DNA of 51,591 nt from Chitinispirillales bacterium ANBcel5 (GCA_029688955.1 JARUKZ010000031.1:1-51591), one strand, 5' to 3'. Counted from the stretch's first letter, positions 34,572-44,140 are shown. Notes: generated by a model from the sequence alone, not told the origin. Translations and numbers: made by a program.

Positions 34572-36950
34572 ATGAACAACCCTTTGAATACCTCATCTAA
34601 AGTGTTTTCAAATCTTGCAGAGTATGAGAACAGTGCACAGAAACTCCTGCACGATTTGCCCTTTGCTGTTTTGATTCTCGATGAACACTATTGTGTTTCA
34701 AGCGCAAACAAACCAGCTGTTTCCCTGTTGAATTTTAACCCTAAGGGAGAGCTGGTCGAAAGTGTTTTTAAGAGATGCAAAGCAAACAAACCCTACATCG
34801 CTGACCGGATTAAAAATACCCCCCATTCTAATACCACCATAACCACTTTAACAGACCATAAAAAGTATCTCTTGTCCTCAGCTAAAGTACAATTCCAATA
34901 TTCTGAAAACTTCTCTACAATTGTGCTGCTATACGAACTGAGCAGTGAAGAGTGCTGTACACACCAAAATAACAAAGCCATGCCCGATTATTGCCAGTGG
35001 TTACTGTCTCACTATCTCTCCCCTACTTCTTTATCTTCTGTTTCTACTATGCCCTATGGTGACCTCACCGCACTAAACAAAAACGGAGAGATCCTAAACA
35101 GCCTGGGCAAAGAGATGTTAAAGGACATTGCAAGTGATTTTTTAAACTTACCCGGGATAAATACTGTAATTTTTGAAAAAAACTGCCATTATGCTCTCAA
35201 TATGATAACTAATGAATGGTGCCGTTTTCTCAATCAGGCCACACGTGAGAGTGTTGATACCGAATCAAATAGTGAAGCCATGGAGAGTGGTTGCTGGTTA
35301 TGTCATGAGTCGTGTTCCTCGGTGGCCAAAGAAGCAATCAATCGATCAGAGGCAGTTAGCAGTAAATGTCACCTTGGGTTAAACCTCTTTGCGATTCCAA
35401 TCAAAGCCAACCGTGAAATAGTAGGGGCACTGGTTTTTGGTTATGGAAATCCTTATAAAAACCCTGAGCATCTTGCTGAGATTGCCAAAAAGATCAATGT
35501 CGATTACAAAAAACTCTACTCTCTTTCCTATAACTCAAAAGCGCCCCCATCAATTATAACCGAGACAGCCAAAAGCAGACTATTTCTCAGCTCAAAACTT
35601 ATTGGAACTATATTAGAGCGCAAAAGAGCAGAAGAGGCATTAAAGAGCGCCTACAGCGAAGTTGAAAGGCGTGTAGAATCAAGAACCGCTGCGCTGAACC
35701 GTTCACACCAGATGCTTAGAACAGAGACAAGAGAGCGGCTTAGAGCCGAACATGAACTACTGCAAAAACATCTAGCCCTGGAAAATGTTTACTCTATAGC
35801 AACAAGTGTCACCAATGATTTTTACGACCTTTATGACAGAATAATTTCGGGCATAGCTACAGTGCTCCACATCCCCCATGCAGCGCTGGGTATAGTACAT
35901 CAGAAAAATTTCAGCACTCTGTCCCAACACCATAACGGTATAAAGAAACATCAAAACTCCATAGCCTTAAGTAGTCATCCTTGCGGAATCATTCTAAAAG
36001 ATAAGCAGCCCTTGCAGCTATCAGGGCAGCTACAGGAACACTATCCCCAATTTTTTGCAGAGTATCCGGATATGATTTCATTTATCGGTGTACCTGTTCT
36101 TGGTAATGATAAACGACTGATCGGCGCTATTTGTGCTATGGATACCCAACCCAGAGTTTTTACAGAATATGAGTTTCAGCAACTTGAAATCTTCTCCCGA
36201 TTTTTAGCCCGTGAGATTGAACAGAGCAACCTTGAGCAGCAACTTTTTCAAAACCAGGAGATGAAAATGCTTGGTTTGTTAACTTCAGGTGTGGCTCATG
36301 AAGTAAGAAATCCACTCAATGGCATACTTGCTATTACAGAAGCCCTGGATATGGAGCTTGGTAAAAATGAGGAGTACCGCCCCTATATTGAACACATTAG
36401 AGCTCAGGTAACCCGGCTATCAAACCTAATGCACGAACTGCTTGATCTTGGACGTCCTGTAGAGAAAAAGGATATGTGTGCCTTTAGAGTAAAAGATATC
36501 TTAAAGGACGCCATCTCTACCTGGCAGCAATCATCAAAATACAAAAATTATAAAGTCAGGCTAAAGATCAGAAGAAATGTGCACGATAAAATGATTATCT
36601 GTGATCAGGAGAAGCTTCAACAGGTCATGCTCAATCTTATTGAAAACGCCTGTGCTCACAGCGACCACACTAAAGAGGTACTGGTGAGCACCGAGTTAGC
36701 AGCCGGGGAAGACAATATTATTATTAAGGTGATTGATCAGGGCAGCGGGATATCTCCTGACCATCTTAAGAGATTGTTTGATCCCTTTTTTACTACCCGC
36801 AAAGGAGGTACAGGACTTGGACTTGGGATAGTGAAGAAGATTGTTGAAAGTCACAGAGGCACTATACAACTTTATAACAACCAACAAGCAACAGGGTGCA
36901 CAGCAGAGATGATTTTCAGGGTTGAAAAGACAAATACCGGGGAAACATAG
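34572..36950 (+). CDS. PAS-PocR-GAF sensor histidine kinase
   Basis: A 792-residue cytoplasmic hybrid sensor kinase with no membrane segment. Order: a PAS-like domain (about 20-115), a PocR ligand-binding domain (about 205-300) with Cys241, Cys244, Cys248, Cys266 and His267, a coiled coil (about 345-400), GAF (about 405-560), HisKA with phospho-His576 (SGVAHEVRNPLNG) and HATPase_c (NLIENACAHS, DQGSGI, FDPFFTTRKGGTGLGLGIV). PocR domains bind small molecules such as hydrocarbon derivatives and often hold a Cys cluster that may bind a metal. No response regulator gene is adjacent, so it is an orphan kinase. A strong stem-loop overlaps its stop. Confidence 0.88.
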   Translation: MNNPLNTSSKVFSNLAEYENSAQKLLHDLPFAVLILDEHYCVSSANKPAVSLLNFNPKGELVESVFKRCKANKPYIADRIKNTPHSNTTITTLTDHKKYLLSSAKVQFQYSENFSTIVLLYELSSEECCTHQNNKAMPDYCQWLLSHYLSPTSLSSVSTMPYGDLTALNKNGEILNSLGKEMLKDIASDFLNLPGINTVIFEKNCHYALNMITNEWCRFLNQATRESVDTESNSEAMESGCWLCHESCSSVAKEAINRSEAVSSKCHLGLNLFAIPIKANREIVGALVFGYGNPYKNPEHLAEIAKKINVDYKKLYSLSYNSKAPPSIITETAKSRLFLSSKLIGTILERKRAEEALKSAYSEVERRVESRTAALNRSHQMLRTETRERLRAEHELLQKHLALENVYSIATSVTNDFYDLYDRIISGIATVLHIPHAALGIVHQKNFSTLSQHHNGIKKHQNSIALSSHPCGIILKDKQPLQLSGQLQEHYPQFFAEYPDMISFIGVPVLGNDKRLIGAICAMDTQPRVFTEYEFQQLEIFSRFLAREIEQSNLEQQLFQNQEMKMLGLLTSGVAHEVRNPLNGILAITEALDMELGKNEEYRPYIEHIRAQVTRLSNLMHELLDLGRPVEKKDMCAFRVKDILKDAISTWQQSSKYKNYKVRLKIRRNVHDKMIICDQEKLQQVMLNLIENACAHSDHTKEVLVSTELAAGEDNIIIKVIDQGSGISPDHLKRLFDPFFTTRKGGTGLGLGIVKKIVESHRGTIQLYNNQQATGCTAEMIFRVEKTNTGET

Positions 36951-36974
36951 GTGTAGCTAACCATTTTCCCCGGT
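36936..36974. terminator. stem-loop between convergent genes
   Basis: ACCGGGGAAA (36936-36945) and TTTCCCCGGT (36965-36974) form a perfect 10-bp stem that overlaps the kinase stop codon. Only short T-runs follow on either side, so it is a weak bidirectional terminator candidate between the kinase and the DUF2267 gene. Confidence 0.55.
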
Positions 36975-36988
36975 TTAAAGAGTAGGTT

Positions 36989-37414
36989 TTACTTCCAGAG
37001 CTCCAACAACTCCTCAGGCATCATCCCTTTTACATCCTTTATTTCACCTTCTGTTACTCTTCTTTTTAATACATTGAATACTGATCGGGCAATTTTATCT
37101 GTAGAAATCTCACCATCACTATGATAGTTTTGCTGTATGTAGTTTAAGAAATCATCAATATGGCGAATTTTTACAGGATTACGTGACGGGTCCCATTCAT
37201 CATAATAGATTCCTCTAACAAGCATGGGGAGCTGAGCGCCTAAATCAGCAGCTTCATCCAGTGTCAGCCTATCCCTCAGAGAATGTAAAACTGCTCTTAA
37301 TGCTCCATAAGCCCGTCTTCGGGAATCAACCCCCATCTCCTGCATTATTTCTTTGAGCCAAATATCAGCTTTTTGCACAGCAGTATCAAAGCTCTCTAAC
37401 CCTGTCATAGTCAT
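36989..37414 (-). CDS. DUF2267 protein
   Basis: A 141-residue protein of family DUF2267: FDTAVQKADIWLKEIM, RRAYGALRAVLHSLRDRLTLDEAADLGAQLPMLVRGIYYDEW and the terminal EIKDVKGMMPEELLELW are characteristic. The fold is all-helical and probably soluble. Function is unknown in general, with some members near stress or redox genes. I chose ATG 37414, with AAGGAG 8 nt upstream, over a longer start at 37447. It lies 37 nt downstream of the NrnA-like gene. Confidence 0.88.
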   Translation of the reverse strand: MTMTGLESFDTAVQKADIWLKEIMQEMGVDSRRRAYGALRAVLHSLRDRLTLDEAADLGAQLPMLVRGIYYDEWDPSRNPVKIRHIDDFLNYIQQNYHSDGEISTDKIARSVFNVLKRRVTEGEIKDVKGMMPEELLELWK

Positions 37415-37451
37415 ACACTTTACTCCTTTTTTTTCGATTGTGCGCACAGAT

Positions 37452-38639
37452 TTACACAGCCACGCTTCCCTGGCCTACCTTTTGAACGCTTTCGTTCTTT
37501 TTACAATCTCCAAGATTGGTCACCCAGTCCTGGCAGTGTTCTATCAGCGATTCATCATGTTTATTAAAAAACTTTGTATCTGATTTATCTCCCGTAGTGG
37601 TTACAGAGCGGCTATTTTGTATCCCGTTTTCACTCCTATACTGAGATAATTGATTCAAAAGCAACAGTTGCTCTGTAGCTTTCAAAAGCTCTTCTCTGCA
37701 TTGTGCTGAATCGGGGATTGTACAGCCTGCAGCCCCAATGTGCCCCCCGCCTCCAAACTTTTTTGCCAATAACGAAACATCCATCCCCTCTTTTGACCTG
37801 AAACTAACCCGCAGCTTACCCCCTCTTTGTTCTCTGAAAAGCACAGCAATTTTTACACTACTTATTGAGCGCATCTTTTCTATCACAGGGTCACCATGGG
37901 CTTCACCGGCACCAAGCTTTAAAAAATCTTCCCTGGTAAGGAAGGAACAGGCAAGCTGACCATTATGGTAGAACCTACACCGTGAAAGACAAATACCACC
38001 CAAAATTTCTGTCTCCCTTGATGTAACCCAAAAAACCGTCTCCGCCACACGCGAAAAGTCCATTCCTGTCTTTAAAAGTTCAGCACATATTTGAAAAGTA
38101 TCGGGCCGTACACCCGGAAGACGAAAAGAGTTGGTTTCTACTATAATGGAAGTAAGGATGCTCTGAGCAATATCAGCGGTTATTTCCACTCCAAGCTCAG
38201 TTAAGAGATGAAAAACCATCTCACCGACCGAAGCGGCCTCATCATCTATATAGGAATAATCTCCAAAACTTGCGCGGCACTGATGGTGATCTATTTCAAT
38301 GATCTTTTTAGCCCTCCTAAACACCCCGCCACCTTCTGCAACCATCTCCCTGCCGGCGCAATCAACCGCTATAGCAATATCAAAACGCCCTTCCACATGC
38401 CTGTACACTCTTTCTGCTCCGGCAAGCTCACAATACCGCTCCGGAATCCCCTCATCACATACCATATAAACCTGCTTGCCCAGACGCTCCAGCCCAAGAC
38501 CCAGTGACAGAAGCGATCCGATACAATCTCCATCGGGATTTTTATGTCCAGCTATCACAATACTCTCCGCAGACTCTATACAGTCTCTAACCGCAAATAA
38601 TCCCCGCACAGACTCTACTTTCTCTGTTTGTATGAACAT
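37452..38639 (-). CDS. NrnA-like DHH/DHHA1 phosphoesterase
   Basis: A 395-residue DHH phosphoesterase of the NrnA type, which degrades nanoRNA and, in some species, pAp and the c-di-AMP product pApA. Motifs (numbered from the TTG one codon upstream): GHKNPDGDCIGS (His33, Asp37, Asp39), the DHH motif at 118-120 (EIDHHQC), and the DHHA1 end FGGGGHIGAAGC. A C-terminal tail of about 65 residues beyond DHHA1 is unusual. The start is taken as ATG 38639; a TTG one codon upstream is possible. With a diadenylate cyclase in the same window, a role in clearing pApA is attractive but unproven. Confidence 0.88.
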   Translation of the reverse strand: MFIQTEKVESVRGLFAVRDCIESAESIVIAGHKNPDGDCIGSLLSLGLGLERLGKQVYMVCDEGIPERYCELAGAERVYRHVEGRFDIAIAVDCAGREMVAEGGGVFRRAKKIIEIDHHQCRASFGDYSYIDDEAASVGEMVFHLLTELGVEITADIAQSILTSIIVETNSFRLPGVRPDTFQICAELLKTGMDFSRVAETVFWVTSRETEILGGICLSRCRFYHNGQLACSFLTREDFLKLGAGEAHGDPVIEKMRSISSVKIAVLFREQRGGKLRVSFRSKEGMDVSLLAKKFGGGGHIGAAGCTIPDSAQCREELLKATEQLLLLNQLSQYRSENGIQNSRSVTTTGDKSDTKFFNKHDESLIEHCQDWVTNLGDCKKNESVQKVGQGSVAV

Positions 38640-38929
38640 CAAAACCCCACTCTCTCGTTTCTAAGCTTAATAGTACTTACCATATACTGTTTTTTTTATT
38701 CCTTTTAACCTTTGGAGCAATACCTATGCCATCACACGGCAGGCCTTAACGCTCAATTTCACCAAACAATTATTATTAATTTGTCCTGCTCTTATCACTT
38801 TTGAGAAAAGATCTATAAGCGATGTGCAGAAAAGAGCAGTAAAGAGTGGTACTATTATTGCCTCCCTTTGTATCCCATCTCCCATCAAATACAATGCTCA
38901 TCCACACTTTTTTAACTTTGGAGAGAAGC

Positions 38930-40042
38930 ATGAATAGAAAAGTTCACTTCAAACCGTACTTCTCCGGATATGTAACTCCCCAGAATCCAGTACTGCGCTT
39001 TCCACTTAACCCCATCCTAACCCCACAAAAAGTAAACCAAATATGGAAATCACCTGCTCTTCAGGTCACCACCGTTCACAACGCCGGTATTACCTACTTT
39101 GATGGCCAAACCATCATGCTCTTTCGCTCACATCTTAAAAACGGAATCAGCGTGATCGGTTTGGCTAAAAGCAAAGATGGCTTTTTGCGGTGGAATGTTG
39201 CCCCTTCACCAGTACTCATACCAGCTAATCAATCCAGCGATTTCAAGGAAAACCTTAACCCTAACGATCAGATAGAAACTGAAAGCGGTGGTATTGAAGA
39301 CCCCAGGATAAATCCTATTGATAACACCTTTGCCATCACCTACAGTGCCTACAGCAGTAAAGAAAAGGACAGAGTACGAGTCTGTATAGCACAAACAGAG
39401 GATTTCAACACCTTTACCCGACTGGGAGCAATGCAAAACATAGACATGAGAAATGTTGTTGTATTTCCAGAAAAAATTAAGGGTAAGTATGCTGCCTTAT
39501 TCAGGCCCAATGACCCATCAGATAGTGATGTTGGCGGAGCATTTACGCGCATCCACCTGGGTTACACAACAGACTGGGAAAACGGCCCCTGGGAGATAAA
39601 TTCCCAACCAGTCTTTAAAACCGGTAAAGGACCAGGTGCATTTCAGGATAAAATCGGTCCCGGAGCTCCGCCCGTTAAAACAGATGCAGGGTGGATAAAC
39701 ATTTTCCATGGTGTCAGATCAACTATGGACGGAAACCCTTACGTTCTGGGAGTTGCTCTTCATGATTTAAATGACCCTCAAAAAGTTAAGGTTTCAGGCA
39801 TCCCTATTCTTTTCCCCTCAATGGCAGACTGCAAGGTAAATGAGTATGATTATGTTCACGTACCCAATGTTGTATTTACATGTGGTTTAGAGTGCAAAGA
39901 AGATGGAACCATTATAATTTATTACGGTGGTAACGATACGGTTATGAACTGCGCAGCTACTCATAGAGATATTCTCGTTAACCTTTGCCAGGAGTATGGT
40001 TTGGACCCTATTAGTGGAGAGACACTTTACTCTTTAGCTTAA
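38930..40042 (+). CDS. GH130 family beta-mannoside phosphorylase
   Basis: A 370-residue five-bladed beta-propeller of glycoside hydrolase family 130, which mostly phosphorolyses beta-1,4- or beta-1,2-mannosidic bonds. The proton-donor Asp lies in GGIEDPRI (Asp124), and GPGAPPVKTDAGWINIFHGV and YYGGNDTV are family-typical. I chose ATG 38930, with GGAG 6 nt upstream; the frame is open upstream to 38846 without family similarity. It makes mannose-1-P, which could feed manA-linked metabolism. Which mannan linkage it uses cannot be told by eye. Confidence 0.88.
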   Translation: MNRKVHFKPYFSGYVTPQNPVLRFPLNPILTPQKVNQIWKSPALQVTTVHNAGITYFDGQTIMLFRSHLKNGISVIGLAKSKDGFLRWNVAPSPVLIPANQSSDFKENLNPNDQIETESGGIEDPRINPIDNTFAITYSAYSSKEKDRVRVCIAQTEDFNTFTRLGAMQNIDMRNVVVFPEKIKGKYAALFRPNDPSDSDVGGAFTRIHLGYTTDWENGPWEINSQPVFKTGKGPGAFQDKIGPGAPPVKTDAGWINIFHGVRSTMDGNPYVLGVALHDLNDPQKVKVSGIPILFPSMADCKVNEYDYVHVPNVVFTCGLECKEDGTIIIYYGGNDTVMNCAATHRDILVNLCQEYGLDPISGETLYSLA

Positions 40043-40081
40043 GTGAATTATTAGCTAAGAATTCTGTACTGTTTATCCATA

Positions 40082-40111
40082 TTGACTCTTTACTTCAATA
40101 CAATATATATT
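40082..40111 (+). promoter_or_regulatory. promoter of the DUF4389-DUF4870-M48 operon
   Basis: TTGACT (40082-40087) followed after 16 to 18 nt by TATATA or TATATT. The leader would be about 43 nt and ends with AAGGAGG 8 nt before the ATG at 40161. Confidence 0.45.
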
Positions 40112-40160
40112 GCTATAAATTCTGTTTCACCAACATACACTGATTAAGGAGGAAATTCAA

Positions 40161-40742
40161 ATGGTTTTTGATATCCCCAGACAGGAATACTTTTCCAGAT
40201 CAGAGCTGCTTCTACGCTCCTTTTTTGGGTGGTTGTACATCGCAATCCCTCATTTCTTCCTACTGTTTTTTGCTGGTATATGGAGTGGAATACTTGGCTT
40301 TGTTGCTTTCTGGGTAGTTCTTTTCACAGGTAAATATCCTCAGAGTATGTTTGAATATCAGGTAAAGCTTATGAACTGGTCTTCAAGAGTAGCGGGATCC
40401 ATTAACCACCTCTTCGATGGGTATCCCTCTTTAGGTTTAGAACCAGATGATAAAGTTACCCTTGAAATTCCTTATCCTGAAAAACTAAGCCGCGGACTTG
40501 TGTTACTCAGAACGTTTTTTGGCATATTCTATATAACAATCCCTCACTGGTTTGTTCTGTATTTCAGATTAATAATTGGTTCTTTTCTTGAATTTCTTGC
40601 ATGGTGGGTGGTGTTGTTCACAGGTTCCTATCCCGAATCATGGCACAGTTTTAATGTAGGCACCCTGCGTTGGATGATGCGTTTAAAGGCCTACAAATCC
40701 TTTTTAACCGATACTTACCCAAAGTTTTCAGGAAAAGAATAA
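40161..40742 (+). CDS. DUF4389 membrane protein with internal duplication
   Basis: A 193-residue protein made of two copies of a DUF4389-type unit. Each has a basic/aromatic N-terminal segment, two hydrophobic helices and the ending WVVLFTGxYPxS (LGFVAFWVVLFTGKYPQSMF; LEFLAWWVVLFTGSYPESWH). It probably spans the inner membrane four times. The ATG follows a perfect AAGGAGG. Function unknown. It heads a three-gene plus-strand operon with a DUF4870 protein and an M48 peptidase. Confidence 0.85.
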   Translation: MVFDIPRQEYFSRSELLLRSFFGWLYIAIPHFFLLFFAGIWSGILGFVAFWVVLFTGKYPQSMFEYQVKLMNWSSRVAGSINHLFDGYPSLGLEPDDKVTLEIPYPEKLSRGLVLLRTFFGIFYITIPHWFVLYFRLIIGSFLEFLAWWVVLFTGSYPESWHSFNVGTLRWMMRLKAYKSFLTDTYPKFSGKE

Positions 40743-40822
40743 ATCAAAATCACTGTACACAACATTAATAATTACTATGTTGTGTGCAGTAAGTTCACCA
40801 TTAAACCTCAGGATTCAAACCG

Positions 40823-41329
40823 ATGAGTGAAAACCAAACAGCGACAAGTCTCACAATCCCCCAACCTCATGAAATCACCGAACGGGAAAAAGAGGATGCT
40901 ATGGGAGCGTACCTGATGATGTTTGGCGCTTTGGGAGCAGGGTTGCCAATTCCATTTCTAAGTCTTATAGCGGCTATTATTTACCACTACCTTAATAGTA
41001 AAACCTCTAAATTTGTGGGATTTCACTCGCTTCAATCATTACTGACAGAATCAATTATCTCAGTATTTAACGGAGTGGCTGTGATATGGACTATCTTCAT
41101 ACTTTTTACAGAGCGGTCCTTTAACAGCACGTTCTACAGTTTTCTTCTATTTACCCTCTTCTGGAATCTAATTTATATCGTTTTCTCGATTATAGCGTGT
41201 ATCGCAGCGAGAAAAGGTAAATTTTACTATTATCTTGTTTTTGGCAGATTAGCCTTTAACCATTACTACAATCCCAAAAAAGAGACCCCAAAGGCGGAAA
41301 TGGTCAATACCCCTCCCGGAGACTTTTAA
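40823..41329 (+). CDS. DUF4870/Tic20-like membrane protein
   Basis: A 168-residue membrane protein with four predicted helices, of the DUF4870 family; the family-typical KFVGFHSLQSLLTE lies between helices one and two. The N-terminal 25 and C-terminal 20 residues are polar. It starts 80 nt after the DUF4389 gene and ends 3 nt before the M48 peptidase. Function is unknown; the family is widespread and often near stress-related or membrane genes. Confidence 0.8.
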   Translation: MSENQTATSLTIPQPHEITEREKEDAMGAYLMMFGALGAGLPIPFLSLIAAIIYHYLNSKTSKFVGFHSLQSLLTESIISVFNGVAVIWTIFILFTERSFNSTFYSFLLFTLFWNLIYIVFSIIACIAARKGKFYYYLVFGRLAFNHYYNPKKETPKAEMVNTPPGDF

Positions 41330-41332
41330 GCA

Positions 41333-42160
41333 ATGACACAAAGAGCATCAAAGGAATTATTACTCTTAGGATTACTTATAGTTATCACCGCATGTGTGGC
41401 GTTCTTTTCCCAGCAATACATTAAAAACAGGTCCTCTCTGCAATTAGGATTGAATCAGATGGATCAATTCTCAATCGATATGGAAAAGAAATTTTCAAAA
41501 CAGGTGAAGAATATAATTATTAAAGACGCGGCTTTAGTAAACAGCCCCGAAATCAGCCATTTGATTGACTCAATAACCAACCGTTTTGAACATTCCATTG
41601 AAGACATTCCCTATCCTATCGAAGTTTTGGTGGTAAATAGCAGTACTGTCAATGCAGTTACATTCCCCGGTGGCCTTATAGTGATCTACGTTCCTCTTAT
41701 ACGTTTATGTGATTCTCCAGAGCAACTTGCCTCTGTGATAGCGCACGAAGTCGCACACGTAGTTAACAGAGATCCATTAAAAAGAATGGTCAGGCAATTT
41801 GGTGTCTCAACGGTTCTTTCAATCATGGGTGGAGGCTCGAGTACTCATCTGCAATCAGTAATCAAAAATCTGATCGATGTCACCTATACCCGGGAGCAAG
41901 AAGAAAGGGCAGATAGTACCGCTTTTTTCTTTTTAGCTGAAGCAGGTATCTGCCCTTCACACTTTTCAGATTTTATGAATAAGCTTGATGAGGAGACCTC
42001 TGAGGGCGATTCGCCCCTTCGGTATTTCAGTACCCACCCGCCAGTAAGGTCAAGAATCCAAAACGCAAACTCAGCCGCACTAAAATACGATGTTGATGCT
42101 ATACCCTTAGACTTTAACTGGGATGAGTTACTAAAAGGCCTTCCTTCTATATTCGATTGA
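41333..42160 (+). CDS. M48 family zinc metalloprotease
   Basis: A 275-residue peptidase. The zinc motif is HEVAH (His138, Glu139, His142), with a third ligand in the YTREQEERAD segment near Glu190, and HPPVRSRI near the C terminus. One hydrophobic segment lies at residues 9-26; it contains ITAC (Cys20), so the protein could be a lipoprotein facing the periplasm, as in BepA/LoiP-type M48 proteins. It closes the three-gene operon, 3 nt after the DUF4870 gene. Its substrate may be one of the co-encoded membrane proteins or outer-membrane clients; this is inference. Confidence 0.87.
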   Translation: MTQRASKELLLLGLLIVITACVAFFSQQYIKNRSSLQLGLNQMDQFSIDMEKKFSKQVKNIIIKDAALVNSPEISHLIDSITNRFEHSIEDIPYPIEVLVVNSSTVNAVTFPGGLIVIYVPLIRLCDSPEQLASVIAHEVAHVVNRDPLKRMVRQFGVSTVLSIMGGGSSTHLQSVIKNLIDVTYTREQEERADSTAFFFLAEAGICPSHFSDFMNKLDEETSEGDSPLRYFSTHPPVRSRIQNANSAALKYDVDAIPLDFNWDELLKGLPSIFD

Positions 42161-42318
42161 GGTGAGGATTTTAAGGCTTTTCCACTATAAACGCCACAAC
42201 TTACACGCCTGCGATTCCCGCTAAAAAATGTGTGACCTACCCGGTTGGTTAATAAATTATTTTTGGCAGGTTTAGTCCAACCACGCCTATCTTTTTCAAG
42301 TTTCTGAAAGGAATCCTA

Positions 42319-43581
42319 ATGAGAGATGAAACCAAATGTCTTCATGAAGGCTATGCTCCTGGGAATGGAGAGCCGGGCGTAATGCCGATAGTTCAAAGTA
42401 CTACCTACCGTTTCGATACGACCGAACGGATCGGGGAATTATTTGATCTTCCCACAGCACATATGTATTCCCGTTTCTCCAACCCTACGGTAGAAGCGGT
42501 AGAGAAGAAGGTTACCTCACTTGAGGGCGGAGTAGGCGCCATAGCAACCTCCTCGGGCCAGAGCGCTTCACTACTATCCATTCTCAACATTTGCTCCAGC
42601 GGAGACAGTTTTATCAGTACCTCTACTATTTACGGCGGTACGGTTAATCTCTTTGCGGTCACTCTCAAACGATACGGAATTGAGTGTATCTTTGTGGATC
42701 CCGATGCCGATGAAGAAGAGATTCAAAACACTATTAAACCCAACACCAGAGCCATTTTTGGGGAAACACTGGCTAATCCCGCGCTGGCAGTACTGGATAT
42801 AGAGAAATTTGCGACAATTGCCCATAAAAACAACGTGCCTCTTATCATCGATAATACCTTTGCTACACCAATTTTATGTAAGCCAATTGCGTACGGTGCG
42901 GATATTGTGGTTCATTCTACATCCAAATATCTTGATGGCCACGCTCTTCAGGTAGGCGGAATAATCGTTGACAGTGGTAAGTTTAACTGGAGCGATGGCA
43001 AATTTCCTGAATTTACTGAACCTGACCAGTCTTACCATGGAGTGATATACACCGAAACATTTGATACCGCAGCCTACATCGTAAAGCTTAGGATGCAGCT
43101 TATGCGTGATCTGGGATGTTACCCGGCAGCACACTCTGCGTTTTTGCTCAATCTTGGCCTGGAAACGCTTCCGCTGCGCATGGAGAGATATTGCCAAAAC
43201 GCACTTAAGGTGGCAGAGTACTTTAAGAGTTCGCCTAAAGTGGAGTCTGTTCTCTATCCGGGATTAAAGGATGATAAGTACTACAGGGCAGCGAAAAAAT
43301 ACCTCCCCAAAGGCACAAGTGGTGTGGTTTGTTTCACCATAAAGGGAGGCAAGGAGACAGCCGCAAAGTTTATTAATGGTCTAAAGCTTGCCTGTAAGGA
43401 GGTGCATGTGGCTGACATTCGCACCTGTGTACTTCACCCTGCAAGTGGAACACACCGACAACTCACCGATGAACAGTTGGTCGCAGCAGGCATTAATCCC
43501 GGATTAATACGCGTTTCTGTTGGATTGGAAAACATTGATGACATAATTGAAGATATTGAACAGAGTTTTAACAACTTATAA
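42319..43581 (+). CDS. metY: O-acetylhomoserine sulfhydrylase (Cys/Met metabolism PLP enzyme)
   Basis: A 420-residue PLP enzyme of the Cys/Met metabolism family. The PLP lysine is Lys203 in VVHSTSKYLDGHALQVGG, with the pyridine-binding Asp178 in PLIIDNTFATP. The N-terminal GAIATSSGQSASLLSILN and YGGT are typical. Length and the ADIRTCVLHPASGTHRQ stretch favour MetY, which makes homocysteine from O-acetylhomoserine and sulfide, over MetB or MetC. I saw no SAM riboswitch in its 158-nt leader. Confidence 0.87.
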   Translation: MRDETKCLHEGYAPGNGEPGVMPIVQSTTYRFDTTERIGELFDLPTAHMYSRFSNPTVEAVEKKVTSLEGGVGAIATSSGQSASLLSILNICSSGDSFISTSTIYGGTVNLFAVTLKRYGIECIFVDPDADEEEIQNTIKPNTRAIFGETLANPALAVLDIEKFATIAHKNNVPLIIDNTFATPILCKPIAYGADIVVHSTSKYLDGHALQVGGIIVDSGKFNWSDGKFPEFTEPDQSYHGVIYTETFDTAAYIVKLRMQLMRDLGCYPAAHSAFLLNLGLETLPLRMERYCQNALKVAEYFKSSPKVESVLYPGLKDDKYYRAAKKYLPKGTSGVVCFTIKGGKETAAKFINGLKLACKEVHVADIRTCVLHPASGTHRQLTDEQLVAAGINPGLIRVSVGLENIDDIIEDIEQSFNNL

Positions 43582-43638
43582 TAACCGTAAGAGTTTTTAC
43601 TTATTTTAAAATTTCATTCTATCTAAAGGTCGCCAACA

Positions 43639-44130
43639 TTGTATACAGCAGATTTTTTTATAAAAAACCTCAATCTTCAGCCCCATGTTGAGGGAGGGTA
43701 TTACAGTGAAGTCTACAGAAGCCCACTAACCATTTCTGATGACAGATATGTCAACGGAACCAGAAATCTTTCAACTACCATCTATTTTCTGCTCGAATCT
43801 GGCCAACACTCCAAATTTCACAGTTTAAAGTCTGATGAAATCTGGTTTTATCACTGCGGTTCAGCGATGACCATACATACGATAGACAGTGATGGATCAT
43901 TGAAGGATATAAAGCTCGGTCCGGGAATAAACAATGGACAAACTCCTCAGTTTGTTATCCAGGCTAATACCATTTTTGGCGCAGAGGTAGACACTAAAGA
44001 CTCATTCAGTCTCGTCAGTTGTATGGTTTCGCCGGGATTTGATTTCAATGATTTTACACTGTATAACTCTGATGAACTCTCAAAGCTCTATCCTCAGCAT
44101 ACATCTTTAATAAAGCGTATCAATGGTTAG
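43639..44130 (+). CDS. DUF985 cupin protein
   Basis: A 163-residue cupin_5 (DUF985) protein: LNLQPHVEGGYYSEVYRSP, STTIYFLLESGQHSKFHSLKSDEIWFYHCGS and VSCMVSPGFDFNDF are characteristic. It is probably a metal-binding beta-barrel of unknown function, with some relatives studied as sugar-binding proteins. The start is TTG with AAAGG 9 nt upstream. It lies 57 nt after metY on the same strand and may be co-transcribed. Confidence 0.87.
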   Translation: MYTADFFIKNLNLQPHVEGGYYSEVYRSPLTISDDRYVNGTRNLSTTIYFLLESGQHSKFHSLKSDEIWFYHCGSAMTIHTIDSDGSLKDIKLGPGINNGQTPQFVIQANTIFGAEVDTKDSFSLVSCMVSPGFDFNDFTLYNSDELSKLYPQHTSLIKRING

Positions 44131-44140
44131 GCTTTATAGC

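Noticed and set aside
42161..42318. SAM-type riboswitch before metY (CGCTAAAAAA resembles the SAM-II 3' end)
   Set aside because: The stem and pseudoknot needed are not present and the motif is about 90 nt from the start codon, too far for SAM-II.
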